Below are positions 1 through 6,891 of a stretch of 19,206 bases of DNA, piece by piece. The notes under the pieces were generated by a model that was given only the letters and a program-made list of their open reading frames with translations, searched no databases and was not told the origin of the DNA. The stretch lies in contig CAZAKT010000028.1 of NCBI GenBank assembly GCA_964486135.1, positions 1 through 19,206 of the forward strand, read 5' to 3'. The stretch is from UBA4923 sp964486135 (lineage in GTDB: Bacteria; Bacillota; Clostridia; Saccharofermentanales; DTU023). Every line of letters begins with the position of its first letter. The first letter of the stretch is position 1. A program made the translations under genes and the position numbers.

Positions 1-86
1 CCCTGACCCAGGAGCTCTTCACCGAGGGCCAGCTGGTCATCCGCCTGGGCAAGAAACGCTACATAAAACTGGTCCTGGAAGACTAA
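1..86 (+). CDS. 3' end of an unidentified plus-strand gene
   Basis: The last 27 codons of a gene that begins outside the window; the reading frame starts at base 3 and ends at a TAA at 84-86. The tail is basic and strand-like, ending in GKKRYIKLVLED. Third codon positions are mostly G or C, as in the genes to the right, which supports real coding. It is the only plus-strand gene here and runs towards the minus-strand operon. Ribosomal protein L28, a common neighbour of thiN in Firmicutes, does not end like this, so I do not assign it. Function unknown. Confidence 0.55.
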   Translation, partial: LTQELFTEGQLVIRLGKKRYIKLVLED

Positions 87-93
87 ATTAAAA

Positions 94-110
94 GGGGCGC
101 GGCGCGCCCC
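94..110. terminator. GC-rich hairpin, probable bidirectional terminator
   Basis: A perfect 7-bp stem (GGGGCGC / GCGCCCC) with a 3-nt loop. On the minus strand it is followed by TTTTAATTT, a fair U-tract, so it should end the prpC-prkC-rpe-thiN transcript. On the plus strand the downstream run (CTTTATTT) is weaker, but it lies 7 nt after the TAA of the convergent gene and could serve that as well. Confidence 0.75.
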
Positions 111-122
111 CTTTATTTGCCC

Positions 123-206
123 TCAATCCTTGTTTCCCGGGGACTTGAAGACCTCCAGGATGCCCTTGACCCAGTCCAGGTCCGGTGGCGGGTCCACCGT
201 TCCCAA
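123..206 (-). CDS. possible 27-residue small protein after thiN (SpoVM-like position)
   Basis: After the thiN TGA (228-230) the same frame stays open to a TGA at 123-125. A TTG at 204-206 would give 27 residues; a GTG at 195-197 would give 24. The peptide has a Pro-rich start and a short amphipathic stretch, DWVKGILEVFK, then a KD end. In Bacillus subtilis the 26-residue sporulation protein SpoVM is encoded right after thiN and has a similar pattern (P, then IVRAMLGSF, then KD ending). About 21 of the last 24 codons end in G or C. Against it: no ATG, a weak ribosome binding site, and the conserved MKFYTIKLP-type start is missing. It could also be a decayed gene or untranslated sequence. The SpoVM link is an inference from position and a loose pattern. 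Confidence 0.3.
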   Translation of the reverse strand: MGTVDPPPDLDWVKGILEVFKSPGNKD

Positions 207-227
207 TAGTCCACGTTTTTGATGCGA

Positions 228-1025
228 TCAAAGGCCCTTGGGGAAGGTGAAGAGCATGACCGAGCCCGTCTCCAGTTCCAGGGAGACCTGGTCGGGGTAG
301 GGGCCCTCGGCCCGGTTGCTCAGGGCCAGGGACCGGCCCCGCCGCAGTTCCGCCCGGTCAAGTTCCCAGCGAAGACCGCTCACTGTCAGGCCACCCACCC
401 TGTCATCCAGGGGGAGGACCGAGAAGAGAAAACTTGTCGCTGCTTCCTCCTGCCGGGCTTTGTCGAAGCAGCTGGCCGGGAAGACCCTGTCGAGGCTGAC
501 AGGCCCGGTCAGGATCCGGGCCAGGCTGGTCCCGTCCGTCAGATAGACCTGGGCCCCTTCCACCACCAGGAGGCGGGCCAGGGCGATGTTGGACAGGGCG
601 TGGTCACTCCGGACCCCCCAATGGTTCAGGAAAATAAAACTCTTCCCGATCAGGTTGGTGGTCTTGAAGGCCCTGTAGAGGGCCTCCCCACCGTCCCCGG
701 GCAGGAATATCCGGTCGTCCGGGCGGACTCCGTCGGCCAGGAGGACGGCCGCCGCCGTCGCCAGCTCACCATCCGTATAGTCCTTGTCTTCCGGGTATTT
801 CAGGAGGAGGCTCTCGGCCAGGAGGGCGGCTTCGCCTTCGGCCGAAATGGAGTCGAAATCGCCGATCACCAGGTCCGGCCGATAGCCCCTTCGCAGCAGG
901 GAGTCGCTGCCGCCGTCGGCGGCCACCAGCCATTGGGTCCGCTCCAGGGCCCAGGCGGAAAAGTGGTCGCAAGGACCCTCCGATCCCGCCAGCGCGATCA
1001 GGGCATCGAAAGTGACCTTATCCAT
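228..1025 (-). CDS. thiN: Thiamine pyrophosphokinase
   Basis: Transfers pyrophosphate from ATP to thiamine to make the cofactor thiamine diphosphate, in the cytoplasm. Family motifs are clear: AADGGS (35-40), GDFDS (55-59), DKDYTD (80-85) and SNRAEG (236-241). The motif usually written GGRxDH reads WGVRSDHALSN (137-147) here. At 265 residues it is longer than the usual 210 to 220, with extra sequence around residues 100-130 and 185-200. The ATG start lies 4 nt after the rpe stop and has no good ribosome binding site, so translation is probably coupled to rpe. It is the last recognised gene of the prpC operon, the same place as in Bacillus. Identity is secure; the effect of the insertions is unknown. 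Confidence 0.93.
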   Translation of the reverse strand: MDKVTFDALIALAGSEGPCDHFSAWALERTQWLVAADGGSDSLLRRGYRPDLVIGDFDSISAEGEAALLAESLLLKYPEDKDYTDGELATAAAVLLADGVRPDDRIFLPGDGGEALYRAFKTTNLIGKSFIFLNHWGVRSDHALSNIALARLLVVEGAQVYLTDGTSLARILTGPVSLDRVFPASCFDKARQEEAATSFLFSVLPLDDRVGGLTVSGLRWELDRAELRRGRSLALSNRAEGPYPDQVSLELETGSVMLFTFPKGL

Positions 1026-1029
1026 GAGT

Positions 1030-1761
1030 CTAGAGTCTGGCTTTGGCGCCCCGCATGAGACGCTGGAACTCGTCCGCGGTCTCCTTGGGCGAGGGGGTAT
1101 CGAATATGCCGGAACCGGCCACGATCATATCGGCGCCGGCCCTGACCAGGTCAGCCACATTATCGGTTGAGATCCCCCCGTCTATCTCCAGCCGGATGGG
1201 GTAGCCCGATTCATCGATCATCCGCCGGCAGTCAACGATCTTCTGCCGGGTCTGGGGAATGAAGACCTGGCCCCCGAAACCCGGGTTGACCGTCATTAAG
1301 AGAACCATGTCGATATCAGGCAGGAGCCACTTGAAGCTCTCCAGTGGTGTCGCCGGATTGAGGGCGACCCCGGCAAAGCAGCCCAATTCCCGGATCTTGG
1401 CCAAGAGGCTATGGACATGGGCCGCGGCCTCCACATGGACGACCAGGGTGGTCGCCCCGGCCCGGGCACAGTCCTCTACCAGGATCTCCGGCCGCCTGCA
1501 CATGAGATGGACGTCGATGGGTTTGTCAAAATAGCGGGAAAGGGACCGGATGACCGGGGCCCCGAAGGTCAGGTTGGGAACATAGTTGCCATCCATGACA
1601 TCGCAGTGGATAACATCCAGGGCATCGCCCAGCTCCTCGATCGACCGGGCCAGGTGGGCCAGGTCCGAGGAAAGGATGGAAGGACAGAGCAGGGGGATTG
1701 AGCGGTCCAGAAAAAGGGCCCGCTTCCTATCTTCTTGTTCTTTTCCGTGTATGGCTGCCAT
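1030..1761 (-). CDS. rpe: Ribulose-phosphate 3-epimerase
   Basis: Interconverts ribulose 5-phosphate and xylulose 5-phosphate in the pentose phosphate pathway; a cytoplasmic metal-dependent TIM barrel. Visible motifs are LCPSILSSDLAHL, HCDVMDGNYVPNLTFG, PIDVHLMC, LMTVNPGFGGQ and EIDGGI with the phosphate-binding AGSGIF near the end. The catalytic Asp pair (in CDVMDG and EIDGG) and the metal-binding His residues are present. At 243 residues it has about 20 extra N-terminal residues compared with the usual 220. The ATG at 1761 is still favoured, because a GGAG lies 7 nt upstream of it. It follows prkC by 11 nt; the GTPase gene rsgA, which usually sits between them, is absent here. Confidence 0.95.
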   Translation of the reverse strand: MAAIHGKEQEDRKRALFLDRSIPLLCPSILSSDLAHLARSIEELGDALDVIHCDVMDGNYVPNLTFGAPVIRSLSRYFDKPIDVHLMCRRPEILVEDCARAGATTLVVHVEAAAHVHSLLAKIRELGCFAGVALNPATPLESFKWLLPDIDMVLLMTVNPGFGGQVFIPQTRQKIVDCRRMIDESGYPIRLEIDGGISTDNVADLVRAGADMIVAGSGIFDTPSPKETADEFQRLMRGAKARL

Positions 1762-1767
1762 TAATAT

Positions 1768-1771
1768 CTCC
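1768..1771 (-). promoter_or_regulatory. ribosome binding site of rpe
   Basis: GGAG on the minus strand, just after the prkC stop codon (1773-1775) and 6-7 nt before the ATG at 1761. It fixes the rpe start at this ATG and shows that the N-terminal extension is probably translated. Confidence 0.7.
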
Positions 1772-1772
1772 G

Positions 1773-3908
1773 TTATTCTTCAGGTGGCTCTGTTGTTGTC
1801 GTTGTCGTCGGCGCCTCAGTGGTGGTTGTCGCCGGTTTCTCTGTCGTCGTTGTCGTCGGTTTTGCTGTCGTCGTCGTGGTTGTCGGGTTCCGGTAGGCCT
1901 CAAGGTCGGCCGCTGAACCAAAGGTCAGGACCACGCCATTGGCCGGCTTGAACTTGATTCCCGGCTTGGGATCCTGCTCCAGTATATAGATGGAACCGCG
2001 GTCGGCTGCCTTGTTGGGATCCAGCGTGGTGGCGGGATTCCACTTTACCATGGTGTACTTGGCAACCGCAAAGGGTTCCAGTTCCTCCATGGCCCGTTTG
2101 AAGGTCAGGCCCCGCACTTCCAGCATGGTGGCTTCCTCGGGGATGGTGGTCGGGTTTTGGAAGTCGTAGAGTTCCTTGGCCGTGCCCACCGTGATCATGA
2201 CCAGGGTATTGGGTGGATACTTGCCGCCCGGCTCAGGTGACTGCTTGATCACGTACTTGTCGTTGTCAGGCACAGTGCCGCCGGTAAGCGAGCTCTCCCC
2301 GCCCAGGAGAAGGGAATTGTCCTCGATCAGCTTGACCGCCTGGGTGTAGGGCAGGCTGACCAGATTCGGCATGACGACAAACTGGGGACCGGCGCTGTAA
2401 AAAATTTCCACGGTCGAGCCCTTGGGGGCCAGCTGGCCGGCTTCCGGCTCCGTCCTTATAACAATATCCCGGGCCACCTTGTCCGAGACCTCCTGGGTGA
2501 ATTTGACCAGGAAACCCTCCGCCCGAAGCTCGATGTCGGCAATCTGGAAGGATTTGCCCGCCACTGTGGGAATGACGGCTGAATTCTGGCCGAGCGAGAC
2601 ATAGAGGGTCAGTCGGGTGTCCTTGGTTTTTACCTTCAAGCTTCCGTCGGATTCGGGATCCTGGCGGAGCACAATATCCTCCAGGACCGTATCACTCATC
2701 TCATATTCCTGCTCGATGATCATGCCGGCCGTTTCCAGCATCTCCAGCTGGTTGGCGATATCATTGACATTCTTCCCCTGGAAGTTGGGCAGGAGGATCT
2801 CGTCCAGTTCCGTGTCCACTCCATCATCAGGGGCGAAATGCCGGACCAGCCAGACAGTCAGGAGGGCCAGGAGGAGGACAGCGGCCACGACCACCGTGAT
2901 GGCGACAGCCGTATCCCTTTGACGGGAGGAGCGCCTCTTGTTGAAGGTCTGCTCAATCTCCTTGATCCGTCCGTAGTTGGACTCCCCTGTCTGGGCGCTC
3001 AGGGCCGAGGTCGAGTTGGCCTCCCACTGGACGGCCGATTTGGGGATGACCCCGTAGACTCCGTCCGGATCCACCATAAAGGAATCCAGTTCATCGACGA
3101 ACTCCCGGGCGGACTGGTAGCGGGCCTTGGGGTTCTTCTGGATGGAGCGGAAGATGATCCGGTCCAGGGCGGGCGGCAGGGAGGGAACATAGGAGGAAGG
3201 CGCCGGTGGCACCTCCTGGAGGTGCTTGATGGCGACCGCGACCGAGGACTCCCCGTCAAAAGGCAGCTTGCCCGTCAGCATCTCATAGAAGACGACGCCC
3301 AGGGAATAGAGGTCGGAACGGGCCGTCACCTGGCCGCCCCGGGCCTGCTCTGGTGAGAAATAGTGGACAGAACCCATGACCACCCCGCCCGTGAGCGTGA
3401 TGGTGTTGGTGCTGGAGGCCCGGGCGATGCCAAAGTCGGTGACCTTGGCCACCATGTCCCGGGTGATCATGATGTTTTGCGGCTTGATGTCGCGGTGGAT
3501 CACCTCCCGCCGGTGGGCATGTTCCAGGGCCAGGCCGATCTGGATCAGGAGGGGGGTCGCCAGCTTGTAGTCGATGGGTCCGTTGCGGCGGATGATGTCC
3601 TTCAAGGTGGTCCCCTCAACGTATTCCTGGACGATATAGCGGACTCCCTCATAGGAGCCGTAGTCCAGGACCCTTACAATATTGGGATGGTCGAGGCTGG
3701 CCGCCGCCCTGGCTTCCGTGGCGAAACGGCGGACGAATTCAGGGTCATCGGCAAGGTCATCATGCATGACCTTGAGCGCAACCTGTTCACCGGTATTCCG
3801 GTCATCCGCCAAATAGACGGTCGCCATTCCCCCCTGCCCCAGCATGCGGACCACCCGATAGCGTTGGGCGATCACGGTACCGGCGGCAAATGATTGTGAC
3901 GGGATCAT
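1773..3908 (-). CDS. prkC: PASTA-domain Ser/Thr protein kinase (PrkC/PknB/Stk1 family)
   Basis: Membrane eukaryote-type kinase that senses cell-wall fragments or lipid II and phosphorylates proteins in growth, wall synthesis or spore germination. The kinase domain (about 15-275) has the glycine loop LGQGGMATV (23-31), Lys46, HRD (138-140, catalytic Asp140), Lys142, Asn145, DFG (158-160) and SPE (185-187). A basic patch KRRSSRQR (324-331) precedes one membrane helix (about 333-355). Outside follow four PASTA-like repeats: about 369-439, 441-507, 509-577 and 590-670. The last 38 residues are a Thr-rich tail (separate entry). The start is an ATG with AGGAGG 6 nt upstream. prpC, its likely partner phosphatase, ends 12 nt upstream. 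Confidence 0.96.
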   Translation of the reverse strand: MIPSQSFAAGTVIAQRYRVVRMLGQGGMATVYLADDRNTGEQVALKVMHDDLADDPEFVRRFATEARAAASLDHPNIVRVLDYGSYEGVRYIVQEYVEGTTLKDIIRRNGPIDYKLATPLLIQIGLALEHAHRREVIHRDIKPQNIMITRDMVAKVTDFGIARASSTNTITLTGGVVMGSVHYFSPEQARGGQVTARSDLYSLGVVFYEMLTGKLPFDGESSVAVAIKHLQEVPPAPSSYVPSLPPALDRIIFRSIQKNPKARYQSAREFVDELDSFMVDPDGVYGVIPKSAVQWEANSTSALSAQTGESNYGRIKEIEQTFNKRRSSRQRDTAVAITVVVAAVLLLALLTVWLVRHFAPDDGVDTELDEILLPNFQGKNVNDIANQLEMLETAGMIIEQEYEMSDTVLEDIVLRQDPESDGSLKVKTKDTRLTLYVSLGQNSAVIPTVAGKSFQIADIELRAEGFLVKFTQEVSDKVARDIVIRTEPEAGQLAPKGSTVEIFYSAGPQFVVMPNLVSLPYTQAVKLIEDNSLLLGGESSLTGGTVPDNDKYVIKQSPEPGGKYPPNTLVMITVGTAKELYDFQNPTTIPEEATMLEVRGLTFKRAMEELEPFAVAKYTMVKWNPATTLDPNKAADRGSIYILEQDPKPGIKFKPANGVVLTFGSAADLEAYRNPTTTTTTAKPTTTTTEKPATTTTEAPTTTTTTEPPEE
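1776..1889 (-). repeat. low-complexity Thr-rich tail of PrkC
   Basis: Codons for residues 674-711 form blocks of 4 to 6 threonines separated by AKP, EKPA and EAP, ending in EPPEE. In DNA this is a run of mixed ACA, ACC, ACG and ACT codons, so it is not a simple triplet expansion and looks maintained at protein level. It lies outside the membrane, after the last PASTA repeat. Such Thr/Pro/Glu tails often span the cell wall or carry sugars; that role is inferred. Confidence 0.85.
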
Positions 3909-3920
3909 TCAAACCTCCTG

Positions 3921-4670
3921 TCAGGCGAAGATGACAACGGCCGTGACGTTGTCGGGCGCTCCTGCCTGTAGCGTTTGTTCAACCAAGGACGCAGCCGCCT
4001 CCTCCGGTGTTTCCGAGCGGCGGAGAGTCCGGGTGACCGCCTCCGGCGTCAAAACGCCGTGAAGCCCGTCACTCGAAAGAAGATAGCGATCTTTGGGAAG
4101 TAAGTCAACATGAACGATATGGGGTTCCACATATTCGGGATAGCCCAGGGCCTGGGTCAGGACGTGCCGTCTGGGATGGCTGACGACCTCACTTTCGTCC
4201 AGGGTCCCCGAGGCGACCATCTGGCCTACGTAGGTGTCATCCACCGTCAGCTGTTCCAGGCTCTTGTCCCGCAAGAGGTAGCAGCGGCTGTCCCCGATAT
4301 GGGCCAGGTAGCAGCTGTGCTCGTAGAGGACAGCCAGGGTCAGGGTGGTCCCCATACCGGCATTCTCCGGATCTTCCAGGGAGGTGGTATAGACCTTGAC
4401 ATTCGCCTTCTGGAGGGTGTCTTCGAGGATCTTCCTGATCGCCTCGGGATCGTTGACGACAGGCAGCCGGTCCCTCAGATAGGGCACGGTGTAGACCACG
4501 GCTGTCCGGCTGGCCAGCTCACCGTTCCGGTGACCTCCCAAGCCGTCGGCGACCACAAAAATAAGTGGCCAGCCCTCTTCAGGAATGTCCATGGCGTAAT
4601 GGTCCTCGTTCCGATCCCGGACCAGGCCCTGGTGGGTCATCCCCGAATAGCTTATTGAATGTTCGGCCAT
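3921..4670 (-). CDS. prpC: PP2C-family protein phosphatase (PrpC/Stp)
   Basis: Cytoplasmic metal-dependent Ser/Thr phosphatase that reverses phosphorylation by PrkC. The PPM motifs are all present: RDRNEDHY (18-25), VADGLGGHRNGE (40-51), GMGTTLTLAVL (105-115), HIGDSRCY (124-131), HVLTQALG (169-176), SSDGLHG (199-205) and APDN (238-241). The metal-binding Asp residues are D23, D42, D201 and D240. At 249 residues it is the usual length. The ATG has AAAGGG upstream. It is the first gene after promoter 4770-4798, and prkC follows after 12 nt. rlmN, often found between rsmB and prpC, is absent. Confidence 0.95.
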   Translation of the reverse strand: MAEHSISYSGMTHQGLVRDRNEDHYAMDIPEEGWPLIFVVADGLGGHRNGELASRTAVVYTVPYLRDRLPVVNDPEAIRKILEDTLQKANVKVYTTSLEDPENAGMGTTLTLAVLYEHSCYLAHIGDSRCYLLRDKSLEQLTVDDTYVGQMVASGTLDESEVVSHPRRHVLTQALGYPEYVEPHIVHVDLLPKDRYLLSSDGLHGVLTPEAVTRTLRRSETPEEAAASLVEQTLQAGAPDNVTAVVIFA

Positions 4671-4769
4671 GCCTTACCCTTTATCGCGTCCGACCCGGCG
4701 ATTTTCGCCAGGTCCACCGCTTTCCTCCACCTGCCTGAGCCGGCGGCAAATAATTCATATCACCGAGTG

Positions 4770-4798
4770 ATTCTAGCATTTTACCCCTATTCACGCAA
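4770..4798 (-). promoter_or_regulatory. sigma-A-type promoter for prpC-prkC-rpe-thiN
   Basis: On the minus strand: -35 TTGCGT (4793-4798), a 17-nt spacer, and -10 TAGAAT (4770-4775) preceded by TGC, an extended -10. It lies just past the rsmB stop (4808) and gives an untranslated leader of roughly 90 nt before the prpC ATG. The leader contains a small GGCGA/TCGCC hairpin (4697-4709). I see no terminator for rsmB, so readthrough from upstream may add to this promoter. Confidence 0.7.
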
Positions 4799-4807
4799 TA
4801 TAAAGGC

Positions 4808-6196
4808 CTAAGGGCCACCCCGCCGGAGGCGGGAAATAAAGAAGCCATCGGTCCTATCCCGGTGCGGCAGGAGGAGGACGGACGCGGGCAGACGGTCCGA
4901 CAAGGGAGCCGGGATGTCCGCCCCCAAGAGTTCCTTCACTTCCTCCCCCAAATCGTCCAATTCGAAGGACTGACCCCTGTCCGAAGCCAGAAAAGCCTCC
5001 AGCTGTTCCTCGTTTTCCTCCGGATTAAGGGTACAGGTAGTGTAGAGCAAGGAAGCGCCCGGCGCCACATAGGAAGCTGCCTTTTCCAGGATGCTGGCCT
5101 GGAGGAGCCGGAGGCGGTCGATGGATTCCCGGCTGACCCGGGACCGGATCTCGGGTCTTTTCTGGAGGAGGCCGAGGCCGCTGCAGGGGACGTCACAGAT
5201 TACAAGATCAAAGGCCTCTTCCCAGCTGGCTTCCTTCCTCGTCGCGTCGTGGACGCAGGTCCTGACCTCCCCGTGGCCCAGGCGGTCGAGGTTGGCCTGG
5301 AGGAGGGCCACCCGCTCCTGGCTGACGTCACAGGCCGTGATCCGGCTTCTCCCACCGTTCAGTTCCGCCAGGTGGCCTGTCTTGCCGCCCGGGGCGGCGC
5401 AAAGATCAAGGATCCTGTCCCCTGCCCGGGCCCCTGAAAGGCAGATGGCCAGCATGGCCGCCCGGGACTGGAGGCTGAAAAGTCCCTCCCGGTAGCCGGC
5501 TGTCCCCGGCAGATTCCTGCCCGAGGGCAGGACCGACCAGGCCGGGGGCGGCCAGTCCCTTTTTGCAAGCTCCAGGGCCCTTGCCTCATCACTTCCGGCC
5601 CACTGATCAAAGGCTTCCTGGCGTCGGGCATTGGCCCGGATGTTGACGGAGGCAGGCGAGGTCAGGGACCAGCGGCCGATCTCCAGGGCGGTCTCCGGGC
5701 CATACCAGCCTGACAGGAGCTGGAAAAGTTCGACCGGGAGTCCGGCCTCGATCGCCTCCCTGCCAGGCCCTTCAAGCTCAGGCCGCCCCCTGGCCAGCCG
5801 GCGGAGGACCCCATTCACAAAACCGGTCGTCTTCTCCCCGGTCAGGAAACGGGCCAGCCTGACACTCTCATCGCAGGCGGCCGCGACCGTCACCTGATAG
5901 GAATAGAAAAGTTGCCAGACACCGGCCCGGAGGAGGGTCCGGACCCAGGGGTCCAGCTTGTCAAGGGGGCGGGCGGAAACCTTTGAAAGATCGTAGTCGA
6001 TCCGGGGGAGGTTGGCCAGGGTGCCGAAGATCAGGGCCGAGGCGAAGGCCCGGTCCCGGGCGTCGAGGCCGGGCGCGGACAGGTGGTAGGCGGCGCTCTC
6101 ATTGGAGAAGGCGGATTCCTCCATGACCTGATGGAGGACTTTGACGGCGGCAAGGCGGGCCGGATCGGCCCCTCTCTTTTTAGTCTTGGGTGTCAT
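4808..6196 (-). CDS. rsmB: 16S rRNA (cytosine-967-C5)-methyltransferase RsmB
   Basis: Methylates cytosine 967 (E. coli numbering) of 16S rRNA with S-adenosylmethionine. The N-terminal third is the NusB-like RNA-binding domain, including the FVNGVLRRLAR motif. The methyltransferase domain has LDLCAAPGGKTGHLAEL (SAM site, about 264-280), DVPCSGLG with catalytic Cys338, and YTTCTLNPEENE with the second Cys388. The frame can be extended to a TTG at 6241, but that would overlap the upstream zinc peptidase gene by 32 nt and lacks a good ribosome binding site. The ATG at 6196, 13 nt after that gene and with AGGG upstream, is preferred and gives 462 residues. It is the last gene of the priA-def-fmt group. 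Confidence 0.94.
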   Translation of the reverse strand: MTPKTKKRGADPARLAAVKVLHQVMEESAFSNESAAYHLSAPGLDARDRAFASALIFGTLANLPRIDYDLSKVSARPLDKLDPWVRTLLRAGVWQLFYSYQVTVAAACDESVRLARFLTGEKTTGFVNGVLRRLARGRPELEGPGREAIEAGLPVELFQLLSGWYGPETALEIGRWSLTSPASVNIRANARRQEAFDQWAGSDEARALELAKRDWPPPAWSVLPSGRNLPGTAGYREGLFSLQSRAAMLAICLSGARAGDRILDLCAAPGGKTGHLAELNGGRSRITACDVSQERVALLQANLDRLGHGEVRTCVHDATRKEASWEEAFDLVICDVPCSGLGLLQKRPEIRSRVSRESIDRLRLLQASILEKAASYVAPGASLLYTTCTLNPEENEEQLEAFLASDRGQSFELDDLGEEVKELLGADIPAPLSDRLPASVLLLPHRDRTDGFFISRLRRGGP

Positions 6197-6209
6197 GGAA
6201 AAACCCTGT

Positions 6210-6890
6210 TCAGCGCTTCCGGGAACTGGCCATACCGGCAAAACGGAAGAAGTAGAGGAGGGCTGTCAGGGCAGAGGCGACATAGGTAAAGGCGGCCGCC
6301 CGGAGAACGGCCCTTGCCCCCTTCATCTCCTGGGCGGTCAGGAGACCGGACTCATCCAGCAAAAGGAGGGCCCGCCGGCTGGCATCGAATTCGACGGGAA
6401 GGGTGACCAGGTAAAAGAGGACGGAGCCGGCAAAGAGGCCGATACCAAGCAGGACCAGGGCGTGGCCAAAGGCAGATTCGAGGACAAAACCCAGCCCGGC
6501 CAGGAAGGGACCGGCCCGGGACCCGACATTGGCCGGCCAGAGGAGGTTCTCCCGAATTTTGTTGGGGGTGTAACCGTCCCTGTACTGGAGGGCATGACCC
6601 GTCTCATGCGCCGCCACCCCCAAGGCAGCGACGGAGGCGACCTCCCGGGTCGAGTCGGACAGGCGGAGGGTCCTGTTGCGGGGGTCGAAATGATCGGTCA
6701 GCTTGCCCTCAACCGGCTCAATTCCCACCTCTGCCAGCCCATTCTCGTCCAGGAGACGGCGGGCGGCATTGAGGCCGGTCGTGCCGGATTGGGCCTCGAC
6801 CCGGCCGTAGCGCCAGAAGGTGGCGCTGACCAGGATCTGGGCCAGGAGGCTTAAGCTGACGGCGATTATAAAAATGATCCAACTGGGCAT
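6210..6890 (-). CDS. yugP: YugP-type membrane zinc metallopeptidase
   Basis: Predicted membrane-bound zinc protease of the neutral zinc metallopeptidase 2 family (YugP); its substrate is not established. The zinc motif HETGH is at 95-99, within AALGVAAHETGHALQ, and the conserved LPVEFDASRRA follows near 164-174. Hydrophobic helices lie at about 3-23, 127-138, 142-164 and 196-216, the usual layout. At 226 residues it is of normal length. The ATG is 1 nt after the fmt stop, with its ribosome binding site (GAGGA) inside the end of fmt, so the two are coupled. This gene is common between fmt and rsmB in Clostridia, but its functional link to them is unknown. Confidence 0.9.
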   Translation of the reverse strand: MPSWIIFIIAVSLSLLAQILVSATFWRYGRVEAQSGTTGLNAARRLLDENGLAEVGIEPVEGKLTDHFDPRNRTLRLSDSTREVASVAALGVAAHETGHALQYRDGYTPNKIRENLLWPANVGSRAGPFLAGLGFVLESAFGHALVLLGIGLFAGSVLFYLVTLPVEFDASRRALLLLDESGLLTAQEMKGARAVLRAAAFTYVASALTALLYFFRFAGMASSRKR

Positions 6891-6891
6891 G

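Noticed and set aside
6197..6241. Fifteen-residue N-terminal extension of RsmB from a TTG
   Set aside because: Overlaps the upstream gene and lacks a ribosome binding site; the ATG at 6196 is better placed.
6862..6875. TATAAT on the minus strand near the start of the zinc peptidase gene
   Set aside because: Lies inside the coding sequence of the first membrane helix, with no -35 and no need for an internal promoter.
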